Source of the DNA: Dryomyza anilis
Lineage: Eukaryota; Arthropoda; Insecta; Diptera; Dryomyzidae
Reading direction: 5' to 3'
Assembly: GCA_951804985.1 (NCBI GenBank)
Contig: OX638133.1
Span: forward strand, 69,012,367-69,076,366
Length of the DNA: 64,000 nucleotides
The notes under the pieces: generated by a model
The model's database searches: none
Told to the model about the DNA's origin: nothing
Seen by the model: only the letters and a program-made list of their open reading frames with translations
Program-made: the position numbers and the translations under genes
Part shown: piece by piece, positions 1 through 11,720 of the stretch
How positions within the stretch are numbered: the first letter of the stretch is position 1
How the letters are laid out: each line of letters begins with the position of its first letter

Positions 1-2805
1 AATGACCAATCTATCTCTGCAGATCTACATTTTCAATAAACGCTCTTTTAACTCAATCAAACAATTGACATTCTTCGGGAACCTGCTACCCAGCATTTTC
101 ACAAAAGATCAAATGTCTCCAAGTCGAGTTCGATTCTCAAGCCTATCACTGATACTGATCTGTATTAGGATGAAATTGAATTGCACTTGTGATAAACGAT
201 CGATTTCCCACACAGTGGAACCAGTTGATTGGAATTCTCTCAGTGCCCCACACATACCATTTGTGGTTAAACTACCTAGAAAGATGGGTCAGATCGATAC
301 AAATGATCGTCTCATCCGGCACTGCAAAGTTAGATGATAACTGCAGATTGTGCCGGTGACATTTGCGACTCAATTGGGAAAATGTCAACGATTTGTTGAA
401 GAAAAAAAAGAACAATGCTAAAATGCACTACATGCAAAGTATTGAGGATCGTGGAAACAGCAACACTACCCAGAGACAAAGCCATAGAAAGAACCTGCAC
501 TATCAGGTAGTCTTTCTTCTTTAGGAGGAGATAATAAACCACAGAGCAACTTGAAGCAATCGCCTTGGCCGAGCGGACACTTCGAGGATCATCTTGCTAA
601 AATGTTAGCTGATCTTACGTTAGGTTTGGGTTTTTATATTTCTAGTTTTTTTCGCTTTGTCTGTCTGTTTGCCATATTGTTTGCATTTGGCAAGGTTACT
701 TTGAAGAAGTTTTGTTAGAGTGGTACCATACCGTGTGTTGTTCTTGTAAGGGTTTTCATAAAATATTTCGCAATATGGTCAACAACAAATATACGTAAGC
801 AGTTTATGCGCTAACTCTGTATATATTTTTTTCTCTATTGAATTCGGTGTTCTTTGTGACCTTTTGGTGATCATGTGACCATGATCTATTTTTTAAATAT
901 GAGGCAGATAAGCGCAGGTCAGGGAGATGATAGAGGGTGAAATTATAAATTTTATATAAACTGGCAAAACCGTTCTTATGTGTTCGCTGAAACGCCTTGT
1001 TGTACATGATAACTAGAGGCAGCGCTCAGGTTTATAAACCATCATTTAAACCAAAAAAATCGCATTAATGACTGAAGGTCCTATAATATTGTTGCAATTC
1101 TTTTGACTCAATGCATGTGCAATCTTGCGCAAAAGGATTTGAAGGATGCTTAAGGAGAAACGTATTGCGGCAAAGACTCAGGAGACCTTGTGACGACAGC
1201 AGGCGTAGAGCGGATGCTAAAAGGATATCAATGGAGACTTATGTCTCTAAATTACGTTAAGACAGCGTCCAGTATTTATGCCCAAACCAACGCAAACATG
1301 ACTCAATCACAAAGGCAGCATTTTACGCATGGCGGCAAACCAATCAATGCAACGTGAAGGTCTAAAAGAGCTCTTTATGTATATCCGGCGGACAATAACA
1401 ACAACTCCGGCTACTACAAATCCTAATCAAAATTACTGAAATACGACACTTGGGCGCATTACTATGTAATCAACAAAAACGAAAAAAAAGAAAAAAGTGA
1501 AAACCTTCGAAAGTGAAAACGCGATGCATGGAAAACCGATTTCCGGTACGCGGATGCAGACAGCGCACCATAGGAATTCAGTCATTTCAATATAAGGTCC
1601 ATAATAACAATACACCTATGTATACGTTGGAGTCTACCACGAAATCAGATCAACCGAATTTGATATGTGGTTTTGATTTGTGTGCTACCGCAATCAATGC
1701 AAAGGACGACACGCCTTTCGCTTTCAGTACGCTGAAAAATCATACTAAATTGAGGCAAAAACATGAGGAAATCATTTACAGGTATGCAGAACGAAAGTGA
1801 GAATGAATGCGAATATGTTCCGGAAATCAAAAAACAAAAAAAACCGTCGAGAACGGAAATTAATGATTAGTTATCAGATTGCATTAGGAGAAAGTGGGCT
1901 ACATTAGTAGAGGTAGGAACAAAAGGGCCTTTTATAGTATAGTACAACATTTAAAGTATCCGAATGCAAGTCTTTGAAAAATAAGTCATTTGTTAGTTTA
2001 TCAATTTAAAGCGATCTTTAAGAAATCGTTAAACTTAAGTCAAAGTAATAAATGTTTCCGATCACTTTACATGCTATGCTGTAGTTTGTAATAGGTACTA
2101 CTTAATGTCATGTAACTTTATATAATTCAAAGACACTTTTTTTATACTTGGGGTGGACACTGTATGATCAACACCCTATGTCGCTTTGAACACTAGAGCT
2201 GTCATTGTCTCCATGTGCCCGCATTTCCTGCTTTCCTGCATCAGTAATCGGACAACCTAACTATTGCATTTTGTATTTGCATTCAAAAGAATGATAGGAA
2301 ACGTAGTAATAAATTAATAGTTAATCAATTGTTTTTCAAGTGGTCACACTATTAAGTAGCACCGCGCACAAATTTCACTATTGATTATACGTTTATTTAT
2401 GGTTGTAGGTTTTTTATGAAGGCGTATTAATGAAATTTTGATGGATCCAATTTGGTTGAGCAAATTTTTGGAATTCGCTTACATGATCAAACGACTGACG
2501 TTTTCATGCTGGTGCATTGATGACAATTGCCATTCAGTGATCTTGCAAAATTTGAATCAAATAAAATGTACTAAAAATTGAAATAACTTTAATATGTTTT
2601 CAATTGTACAGAGTACATTTATTAGTAAATATAAATATAGGGGTTTTTTATACTTTAAAACTGTATTGTAATAAAAATTGAATAATCGAAGACTGCGTGA
2701 GATTTAGCATTCCTCAGCTTATTTATGATATGAATATACTTTACATTTTCATTTGCACACATGTTAAGACCTCATTTGTCAAATTGAAAACGTAATAATA
2801 TAGAG
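1..2805. other. AT-rich intergenic DNA, no supported gene
   Basis: Open frames here are at most about 110 codons, overlap on both strands and show no recognisable domain. A slightly less AT-rich patch at about 1060-1560 matches no repeat in the window. I see no RNA gene and no element termini. Confidence 0.6.
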
Positions 2806-3061
2806 TCTACATTTAAAAAAAATAATCTGTGATCTTATAGTTTAAAAATTCTAATACAGACCTCATACTCAGCTTTTTAATATTTTCTAAATATACGTTT
2901 AACGAATTTTTTAACAATTTCAATTTGCTCTCTGATTGTGTTTCATATTTTGTAATAAACCCAATGAAATTCGGGTAGGTCTGACCAAAGTTATAACCAT
3001 TCAACCAAAAAATATATAAATTTTTAGATGTACCTATTATTTATTGCATATCATCTTTGGT
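2806..3061 (-). repeat. Dispersed repeat 'R', partial copy
   Basis: This is a diverged copy of a family also seen at 37195-37460, 38487-39175, 42055-42840 and 44855-45300. The shared landmarks are a 'GTACCTATTATTTATTGCAT' block and a stretch reading 'ATGAAATTCGG...GACC(A/G)AAGTTAT'. No coding capacity remains. The class is unknown. Confidence 0.5.
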
Positions 3062-3200
3062 TCAGACAAAAAAAAACAACAGGTATTCATCATATTGATG
3101 ATTTCATTCATTTTCATATGGAAGAATTTTGTTCATCAAACAATATTTGTTTATATATCTTATTATATGTATATATCTATATATATATATAACTCTTGGT

Positions 3201-3222
3201 CCGTCTGTCAGTCTGTCTGTCG

Positions 3223-3256
<34 letters not shown>
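3201..3256. repeat. (GTCT)n microsatellite
   Basis: A run of GTCT/GTCTGTCT units, with a few interruptions early on, lies directly inside the Helitron-like 5' end. A shorter GTCTGTCTGTTTGTT stretch occupies the same place in the copy at 9737. Confidence 0.85.
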
Positions 3257-3260
<4 letters not shown>

Positions 3261-3323
3261 TCCAGCATCACGTCTAAACCGCTGAACCGATTTAACTGAA
3301 ATTTTGCACCAGGATACTATGGA

Positions 3324-3370
3324 GCCCATATATAGCCTATGACACCCTCCGTCATAGGCTATATATGGGC
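3324..3370. repeat. Perfect 20-bp inverted repeat, 7-nt spacer
   Basis: GCCCATATATAGCCTATGAC (3324-3343) is followed by seven bases and then its exact reverse complement (3351-3370). It lies inside the Helitron-like element and could extrude as a cruciform. Confidence 0.9.
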
Positions 3371-3469
3371 GGGATTGGACAAAAGGGCGTGGTACCTCCC
3401 ATACAACCTAAACTTTCAAAACGACATAACTCAGCACATACACAATCTAAAAAGATGAAACAAAAAACT

Positions 3470-3935
3470 AAAATTCACCACACTAAAACTCACCAAACTA
3501 AAACTCACCACACTAAAACTCACCACAATAAAACTCACCACACTAAAACTCACCACACCAAAACTCACCACACTAAAACTCACCACACCAAAATTCACCA
3601 CACTAAAACTCACCCACTAAAACTCAACACAATAAAGCTCACCACACTAAAACTCACCACACTCAAAATTCAGCACACTAAAACTCACCACACTTAAACT
3701 CACCACACCGAAACTCACCACACTAAAACTCACCACACTAAAACTCACTACAATAAAGCTCACCAAACTAAAACTCACTGCACTAAAAATTCACCACACT
3801 AAAACTCACCACACTAAAACTCACCACACCAAAACTCACCACACTAAAACACACCACACTAAAACTCACCACACTAAAAATTACACTAAACAAAAAATTC
3901 AACACACTAAAACTCACCACATTAAAACTAACTAC
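3470..3935. repeat. 15-bp minisatellite, unit about CACCACACTAAAACT
   Basis: About thirty head-to-tail copies of a 15-bp unit, with point variants and occasional one-base length changes. Because 15 is a multiple of three, it reads as a His-Thr-Lys repeat protein in one frame, which is not a gene. The array is internal to the Helitron-like element. Confidence 0.9.
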
Positions 3936-3939
3936 ACTA

Positions 3940-4080
3940 AAACTTCTACTAGGAAAAACTCTACGGTGAAGAATTCTACCGGGAAGAATTCTACGGTAAA
4001 GCGTTCTATGGGGAAGATTTTTACGGCGAAGATTTCTACTGGGAAGAATTCTGTGGCGAAATATTCTACTGTCTGAATTG
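3940..4080. repeat. Second minisatellite, 16-bp unit about GAAGAATTCTACNGGG
   Basis: About eight diverged copies of a roughly 16-bp unit directly follow the 15-bp array. The two arrays have unrelated units, so the element gained tandem DNA at least twice. Confidence 0.75.
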
Positions 4081-4274
4081 TCTTTGAGAAAAGTTGTTTT
4101 GGCGGAGAATTATTATTTGGTTACTACATTTATAAAATCATTAAAAACTTCCACAGCGAATCACGGGCCCCTGATATAAAAAATAATAATAATGTTTGTT
4201 TTTATATTAATAAAATCGCTTTATATATATGAATTCACAAAATCTTGGCACGAGTCGTGCACGGGTCCAGCTAG

Positions 4275-4757
4275 TTTATATATATATATTTATATATATT
4301 ATATATTTATTATATATCTTATCCGAATTATAAATACATAAATGTGTAAAAAAAGAATAACACATAAAAAATACGATTTTAATTCCATGAATGAATTCAT
4401 CAATATGATGAATACTGGTTATTGGTAGAATTTTTTTTCTGTGTTGTTTTAAATCAAGTTACTATTTATATTGGATCTTCTTTCTATTAATTGGTTTTGC
4501 AAAATCATTCTTTCCATTCCAAGATTAAGTCAAGACGTCCTAAGTAGTTCAGAGGTATGCGCGCTGGACTTGCATTCTACAGGTTTCTGGATTGATTTTC
4601 TGAACATGGGCGCTCGTTGTTATATAAACCACAATACGCAGGGAATAGATTTCACAGTACAATGTATATTGTCTGTCTGAGTGCTGTGGATCTTAGTAGA
4701 TGTTCCAAAAAAAAACTGTGCGAAATTTACATAATCGATTTTTTTCCTTATATCATA
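4275..4757. other. AT-rich spacer
   Basis: Simple TATA-rich DNA at 4275-4330, then unremarkable AT-rich sequence. No gene or element terminus is seen. Confidence 0.6.
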
Positions 4758-5136
4758 CACAGAAAAAAAAATTAACGTAAATATAGCAACCGATATTAAT
4801 TGCTTTTATTAATCAATCCAGCAATGAAATTCACAAATTTAATGAAAACATTTGCTATTCTTCGTTATATAAGCAATTGTGTTCGCTAATATGAATATTT
4901 GTACGTCAATGCAGCAAATAATTTAGTCGTCGCAGTTTTAGCAAACATAATTGCTGAAACTGTGCCGACTATTTAATTTGCTGCATTGACGTGCAAATAT
5001 TCATATTAGCAATCGGAATTGCTGATTTTACGAAGAAAAGCAAATGTTTTCAATAAATTAGTGAATTTCATTGCTGGATTGACTAATGAATGTAATTAAT
5101 ATCGGTTGCCATATTTGCGTCGATTATTTTATTGCT
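4758..5136. mobile_element. MITE family A, palindromic copy
   Basis: The left terminus CACAGAAAAAAAAATTAACG is preceded by TA. The two arms are inverted copies of one another along most of their length (for example AGCAACCGATATTAATTGC on the left against its complement near 5095). The right terminus is eroded. Another full copy is at 43070-43318 and a fragment at 42866-42920. It has no coding capacity. Confidence 0.8.
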
Positions 5137-5229
5137 ACAAAAAAAAAGTATGAATTTTTAATTAAGACGGTATGTTTAAAATGATCACATATTCTATATC
5201 TTTGGACACCCTAACGGGTTTTAAAAATA

Positions 5230-5420
5230 ATTTAACATTGCCTAAATGTTGCTAAGTTATGTTCAAATTGCGATATTGGGGTAAAGTAGGAAACATTTTC
5301 TGGGCTAAAGTAGGAAACGTGATTTAAGCAATGTTTGTTGTAATTTTAGTAAAAAAATATTGTGTTATATGAATTATTTAATTAGTTAAGCCAAGAAAAA
5401 ACTTTAAACGCGACCACAAA
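5230..5420. repeat. Fragment shared with the interior of the hAT-like element
   Basis: On the reverse strand this stretch matches 17745-17905. Both contain the words for 'TTTCCCACTTTACCCC' and 'TTGAACATAACTTAGCA'. It is either a relic of a related hAT element or an older repeat that the hAT carries. Confidence 0.6.
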
Positions 5421-6059
5421 CAAATAAAAAGCAATATTTTGACTTCCCCTGAGATAAAATCTGAATTGCAGAAGCTTTTCTTCTTCTTATTTTTTCTTGC
5501 ATTACCAATCTTTTTTTATTACGATATAATATATTTTTCTATCCTTAACATATTTGACTTTGTTGTGAAAAAAAAACCAAAACATGAAAATGAAAATATT
5601 GAAGTTTCCCACTTTACCTAACATTGAGCTGCTTTTAAAAATTTGTCAAAAAACAATTAAAAGGCATATAAAAGGTATTATGTTAATGCAAAAAGTTAGA
5701 TCATGAATCAGTCTACGGAATAAAACCTTCAAAAGAACTATAAAAAATTCAAATGTTATTTTTTGGAAGAAATTCAAAAGGTGTGCCACTTTACCCCATC
5801 CTCTTTTGCTTTTGTTTTTAAAAATTCTTTAAAAATTCGATTAACAAATTTTAATTTTTCTTCACATAGCATAAGCAAGAAAATGTTTTATTTAATTTAA
5901 AAAATACAAGGTTACATTCATATTTCTCTTCTGTGGGATATAATTATGAAAATAAGTAGGTTCATAAAATGTAGAATTTAAAAAACAAAGTTAACGCGCC
6001 TCACGTTGACAAAACTTACGAACATTGAATATTTTGAATGTTTTCGTGCAGATTGGATG
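5421..6059. other. AT-rich spacer
   Basis: No supported gene. A second 'CACTTTACCCC' word at about 5786 hints at more decayed copies of the preceding repeat. Confidence 0.55.
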
Positions 6060-6876
6060 TCCCTAGTAGAAATTATGGTAGGGCCATGGTCATGTCATTA
6101 TTTGAGATGATCGGGATATCCCTAGTAGAAATATGCCCGATGCGCCATCGGGAAATGATCGGGTTTTCGTTGGGTAAGTCCTATTAGAGAAAATATGATC
6201 ATTGCCTTTGCATGCCCTTATCATGCTTACCATACCAGCGTTTGCATTATCTAAATAGTCAATGTTCCTGATCATAGCTACATTATTTGTTCCTCATAAT
6301 GAAATGACATCAGACAATGATCGAGATTTAATGAGAGAAACCCTATTATGCTCGGGCTCTGACAAGGCAATTGTCGGGTAAATAATAAAATGGGGAATTG
6401 CCCGATCAGTACATGATCATGGTCTAAGGTCAGTACATGATCAGGACACTGCGTTACAAGGACATTATGGGCCTCGTCATATCCCGATCATCTCAAATAA
6501 TGACATGATCACTTCATGACCATGGCCCTACCAAAATTTCTACTAGGGATGACGAGGCCCATAATGTCCTTGTAACGCAGTGTCCTGATCATGTACTGAT
6601 CGGGCAATTCCCCATTTTATTATTTACCCGACAATTGCCTAGTCAGAGCCCGAACATAATACGGTTTCTCTCATTAAATATCGATCATTGTCTGATGGTA
6701 ATTTCGTTATGAGGAACAAATAATGTAGCCATGATCGGGAACATTGACTATTTATGGCCTGGTATGGTAAACATGATAAGGGCATGCGAAGGCAATGATC
6801 ATATTTTCTCTAATAGGGCTTATCCAACGAAAACCCGATCATTTCCCGATGGTGCATCGGGCAAATTTCTACTAGG
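6060..6876. mobile_element. Overlapping foldback elements with CCCTAGTAGAAA ends
   Basis: Two inverted-repeat pairs interlock. An outer terminus at 6060 pairs with its complement ending at 6548; both begin CCCTAGTAGAAATT and continue TGGTAGGGCCATGG. A second terminus at 6119 (CCCTAGTAGAAATATGCCCG) pairs with one ending at 6876, with arms of about 350 bp each. The arms abut at about 6480/6549. Degenerate relics with similar wording lie near 36555, 41490, 50500 and 61700. There is no open frame of note. Confidence 0.8.
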
Positions 6877-7108
6877 GGTGCTTCAATAATATATGTACTG
6901 ACAAAAGTGTCGCCATAAGGACTTAAGAAAAACAATTTTGATTGCGATCAATTATTTGAATCGTAAATATTGTGAATAGATGTTTCAAACCCTTCAAAAA
7001 TATTATTTACCTACTATTAAAAATTGCATAAAAAAATAGCACAATTTTCACAGTTTCCAAAAAATTGATAAAATACTTGCATTTCAATAGTTTTACATGC
7101 GCCACTAC
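6877..7108. other. AT-rich spacer
   Basis: Nothing recognisable. Confidence 0.5.
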
Positions 7109-7673
7109 TGGTCTGTCCGTCTGTCTGTTGAAATCACGATTACAGAAAAAGTTGAACTGCTAGAGCAATGAAACTTTAGATTTAGATTACTTATATATCT
7201 AAGCTGTCTGAACAAGAAAATTATCATGATCAGTCTATTGTGATCTGAGAACTGATCACTTATGTTCAAAAACCTCATATAAAATTTACATCAGCAAATC
7301 AATTTTACTGTATACGTGCTTATGTAAACTTTTTTGGTCAAATATATATTGACATTATGCTCAAATACATGAAAATAATGTTTTCCCACGAAACGACTTG
7401 TGATTCCCAAAAAAAAAAATCGAAATTCGGTAGTCCTACCCATTTGTAAATATGGGTATCAAATGAAAGAAAATTCTTCAGGGATGGAAAGTTTGTAGTT
7501 ATTTTCAGGATTCGTATACCCTGGTGACTTATATACCACTTTGAATGGTTACCACACATATGTGTTGGGTATTTATAGTCGGCTTAGACCGACTATAATT
7601 TTAAAAATCCTAAATATCATAATAACACCTACCTTAAAATTTCCCATGTGATCTAACCTTCCCAACTGGTTTC
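7109..7673 (-). repeat. Dispersed repeat 'E', inverted copy
   Basis: It matches the copy at 18225-18866 in opposite orientation. Shared marks are the terminal block 'AACCAGTTGGGAA', a short hairpin about TATAGTCGG...CCGACTATA, and the 'CACCAGGGTATA' region. The gtctgtccgtctgtctgt end is at 7112. The class is not determined. Confidence 0.7.
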
Positions 7674-8569
7674 TATTATGTAACGTTTTAAGAGAATTTT
7701 AGGATATTTTCAGCCACTTTTAGAAAAATATAGTGCCTTACACAACTAGTTTTTCAAAAAACTGTAAATGCAATTTATTTTTCTATTGTCAACACTAATT
7801 AAAGTATACCACTAAATACTTTTATTCCGATAGAGTTTTGAGTTATTTGAATTTAAACTCGAAAAACAATTTTCGGTCGTTTTTTTAGCATTGTGAGTCT
7901 AATGATAAATAAGAAAATGATTTATGATTATGCAGAGTATAGTACAAACGAACGTCGAAAATTATTAACATTTTTTGTGTGATACTCATGTTCTCCATCA
8001 AAAACTTAAATTTTAAAATGCTTATTTTACATATAAATTACTGAAAATAGCCGTTATTACCCGATTTTTTTTCAAATACGCTATACAATAAGAATAAGCA
8101 TACTTCCAATGTGAAGTATTGACATTTTCGGATTAGGGGAATTCGTATTTTTATGGAAAATTGATTATATAAATGAGTATCAAAATTAAGATCTCAGTGC
8201 ACATATGATGCACAAATTAAAAAGTGCACATTTACAACTATTAACTAATTTCTTTAAATTAAAATTTCATTAAAGGGCCACAAAGTACAATTTTTTTTTA
8301 AAATGGAAAAATGTTTAAAATTGTTTTTCATAGAGAATTTTTAAAGTGTTGTTTTTCTGATAAAAAAAGATTTAAATTTTATACGCAAAATCATCACACA
8401 ATTAAAATATACTTAATAGTATTTTTCAAAATTATTTGCTTTCGACAATGTTTTTCCTCCAGTTGTCGTCAAAAACGCACAAGTTGTATGTACAACAAAA
8501 CTCTTACTTTGTGTCCTACTTAAAATTAAAATTTCCCACCATGCTATATTTGTTGTTTATATTGTAAAT
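7674..8569. other. AT-rich intergenic DNA
   Basis: No gene, RNA or repeat boundary can be supported here. Confidence 0.5.
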
Positions 8570-9280
8570 GAGATCTGCTCTTACGCCTGCTTAAAATAAG
8601 TGCAACGATACCCAATTCTGGAAACAGACAGAAGAAAGAAATCTATAGCAATTGTCGCCAAAAAATGCTAAAGAAAACAAAAGGACCTCTTTGAGAATGG
8701 ACTGTACTATGCTGTGCGATGCGATGCGGGAAATAGGAAAAAGGACATTGCACAACGAACACATCTGTGTAAACAACCTGCGACTTACATGCTGCTCTTA
8801 ACCACCACATTGCTGCCCAGTCGCAGACAGACACTCGGTAACTGTGTCACTTGACGAAGAGTGCTGTGGGACATTATGGCAGCGTCGAGGTAGCGGACAA
8901 GTGCCCGAGGAAGGATATCGAAGCACTTCACTACATGTCACTCCAGTCCAGTCCAATCCAATCCAATCCACTTCACTCCCCACTTCACTCAATTTACGCA
9001 CGCATAACGTAATCATATGTGTGACTCAGTACTCGTCGAGGAATTTGAATCCGCCGCTTTGCTAATGACATGGAAGCCGTTTTTTCTTGGCTTTGTTTTC
9101 TTTGGCGGGCAACAATAACCGGAAGAGGTTGCAAGGATTTTGGCGCTATGGCAACTTTAGCCGGATTTTAGAACATGGGTGGCCACAAGGGACACCAGCA
9201 AGAGTTGCTATGCGGTTCCCATCTCGATGTAAGGGTACAGCCAACAGCACTATAAAGAAAGCACTCACATATGATATTAA
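8570..9280. other. Less AT-rich unique island
   Basis: The base composition rises in G+C, and no repeat in the window matches. It includes a short (CCAAT)n/(CCAGT)n run at 8943-8970. Frames on both strands are short and mutually overlapping, so I do not call a gene. It could hold regulatory DNA. Confidence 0.4.
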
Positions 9281-9281
9281 A

Positions 9282-9493
9282 TTCAGAAAAAAATCCTAGT
9301 AAAATCACTCAATAGTTATTGATTCAATAGTATACCAAAAATAAAAATTTTCATATAAAAACGAAAATAATTTTATCGTATTTAATAGTATTTTGTAATA
9401 TTTTATGGTATTTATCTATTAAAATAATAATTTATCCTATTGACTAATTTTAATAGCAAAAAACTATTGATTTTAATGTATTTTTTCTGAGTG
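9282..9493. mobile_element. MITE family B
   Basis: The right end ATTTTTTCTGAGTG is followed by TA. The left end begins TTCAGAAAAAAAT. Internal words (TAATAATTTATCCTATTGACTA; TTTAATAGTATTTTG) are shared with the copies near 16.0, 16.8, 19.9, 26.2, 39.3, 48.5, 48.8 and 50.0 kb. Confidence 0.75.
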
Positions 9494-9714
9494 TATTTGA
9501 TGTGTGTATTTTATTTTGATTTAAAAATGATTCGGGACACAGAAAAGAAATTAGTTTCCGACAACCAACTTATTTACCGACCAAGCGAATACCTGCTCGG
9601 TCGGTCGAAGTACAATCAATTTAGAACAATTTGGTAAGTATATCTGATATTCTACCGAATCTCGTAGTTCCACTCAGAGAAAATTTATGTAGTACAATTT
9701 AATATATGATTGTA

Positions 9715-9852
9715 GGTGTACCTATATATTAAACTGTCTGTCTGTTTGTTAGAGCATCACATCAATAACGCAGAATCAATTTGAGAAGATTCTGCGGAGA
9801 ACGGAGGGCAACATAAGGGCGGGATAGGTCAACAGGGCGTGATAAAAACTTT
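9715..9852 (+). mobile_element. Helitron-like 5' end
   Basis: It resembles the 5' portion of the element at 3176: ACTGTCTGTCTGTTTGTT, then AGCATCAC, then GGGCGGGAT(A/T)GG and CAA(C/A)AGGGCGTG. It runs straight into the purine-rich tract, and I could not find a matching 3' terminus. Confidence 0.55.
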
Positions 9853-11720
9853 TCAAACAAAAATAAAAAATAAAATAAAAATAACAAAAACAAAAAAAAA
9901 TCAAAAGAAAATAAAAAAGAAAACGGAAAGAAAAGAAAAGAAAAAAAAAGAAAAGAAAAGATAAGAAAAGAAAAGATAAGAAAAGATAAGAAAAGATAAG
10001 AAAAGAAAAGCAATTCAGAGCAAGAAAATAAATAGGAAAGAAACAGAAAAGAAAAAGCAAAAGGAAAAAGAAAAAGAAAAAGAAAAAGAAAAGAAACAAT
10101 CAAAAAGAAAAGAAACTATCAAAAAGAGAAAAAAGATACAGAAGAAAAAGAAAATGAAAGAAAATAAAATGAAAAGAAAAAGAAAAGAAAAGTTGAAGAA
10201 AAGAAAAGGAAAAGAAAAAGAAAAAAAGAAAAAGAATAAGAATAAGAAAAATAATATGAAAAAAATGAAAAAGAAGTAGAAAAAGAAAAAGAAAAAGAAA
10301 AGAAAAAAATAAAGATAAAAATAAAAAGATAAATAAGAATTAAATTAAAGGGAAAAGGAAAAAATAAGAAAAAGGAAAGGAAAAAGAAAAAAAAGATAAA
10401 AAAAAACTATCTAAAAGAAAAAGATGAAGAAGAAAATAAAATATAAAGAAAAAAAGAAAAAAAATGATAAAAATAAATAAAAATAAAGGGAAAGGATAAG
10501 GGAAAAATTAAGAAAAAGAAAAGCAACGAAAATAAAATAAAATTAATAGAAAAGAAAGGAAAACAAAAAGAAAATATAAAATAAAAAGAAAAGAAAAGAT
10601 AAGAAAAGAAAAGAAAAGAAAAGAAAAGAAAAAAAAGAAAAGAAAAGAAAAGAAAAGAAAAGAAAAGAAAAGAAAAGAAAAGAAAAGAAAAGAAAAGAAA
10701 AGAAAAGAAAAGAAAAGAAAAGAAAAGAAAAGAAAAGAAAAGAAAATAATAAGGAAAGAATAAAAAATAAAAGAGTAAGAAAAAGAACAAAGAAAAAGAA
10801 AAATAAAAATGAAGGGAAAAATAAGAAAAAAAAAAGAGAAAAAGAAACCACAAAAGAGTAAACGAAAACAAAAGTGTAAAAGAAAGAAAATGAAAAAAAA
10901 GAATAGGACAAGAAAAAATAAAGATAAAGGAAAGGGGAAAATGAAAAATAAAAAAGACAAAATCACAATAATAAAACATAGAAATAAATAGAAAAACAAA
11001 AACACAAAAACTAAAACCAAAACAAAAACAAAAGCAATGATACAAAAAACCGAATTGCAAATAAAATTAAAAAAAAGAAATAAATTTAAAAAAACTAAAC
11101 TAAAACACGAAAATTTAAAACACAAAAACAAACACAATTAAAAATCGAGTAAATTAGAAACACGATAACAAAAATAAAAGCAAAAACATAAAATAAAAAC
11201 TAAAGCAAAACACAAAAAAAAAGAAGCTAAAACATAAACACAAAATCAAATTACAAAAGCAAAAACATAGAATAAAAAGTCAAAATAAAACACAATAACA
11301 TCAATAAAACCTAAAATATATAATTAAAGAAAAAAAGTAAAAACACAAAATCAAAATTAAAAATATAAAATATAAAATCTAAGAAAAAACAACATAGCAA
11401 ACATAAAAACAAACACAAAATCAAAAATACAAATATAAACAAAAGAAAAATGCCAAAATAAAAAAAAATCCAAAAGATAACACGAAACCCAATAAAAGCA
11501 AAAATACAATAAATCAAAAATATATAAAACAACTCATACTATTAAACAAAATCATAGAGAAAATAAAAACTAAAAATCAAAAGAAAAAAACAAAAAAAAA
11601 ATAGAAGCTAAAGCTTAACAGAGACTATAAATTAAAATGTTATAAAATCGCTGAGAACAAAATAAATCAAATGCAACAGTAACACTACTAAAACTGAAAG
11701 CAACAAAAAAAAAGCAGCAA
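9853..11720. repeat. Purine-strand (A/G) tract, about 1.9 kb
   Basis: The + strand is almost free of T and C from about 9853 to 10980. It is built from AAAAG, AAAAAG and AAAT variants, then grades into A-rich sequence with scattered C to about 11720. Long frames on the minus strand here are Phe/Leu/Ser artefacts of the low-complexity DNA. Confidence 0.9.
10636..10745. repeat. Pure (AAAAG)n microsatellite
   Basis: About 22 uninterrupted copies of the pentamer form the regular core of the purine tract. Such mirror-repeat purine tracts can form triplex DNA and mutate quickly in length. Confidence 0.9.

Larger units (their letters stand above)
3176..4274 (+). mobile_element. Helitron-like non-autonomous element
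   Basis: The candidate 5' end is A|TCTATATATA at 3176, followed by a GTCT microsatellite and a sequence about the 'GCATCACGTCTAAACCGCTG' block. The 3' end has the Helitron signature: a short hairpin (GCACGAGTCGTGC, 4248-4260), ten bases, then CTAG (4271-4274) followed by T. The element therefore sits between A and T, as Helitrons do, and there is no target duplication. The interior is almost entirely tandem repeat and codes for no Rep/helicase. A related 5' end occurs at 9715-9850. Confidence 0.6.

Noticed and set aside
3365..3697. His-Thr-Lys repeat protein
   Set aside because: Reading of a 15-bp minisatellite whose unit length is a multiple of three.
3470..3935. CRISPR-like array
   Set aside because: Contiguous 15-bp tandem repeats without unique spacers, in a fly genome.
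10407..11137. Phe/Leu/Ser-rich 'membrane protein' frames of over 200 codons
   Set aside because: Translation of the (AAAAG)n-type purine tract on the opposite strand.
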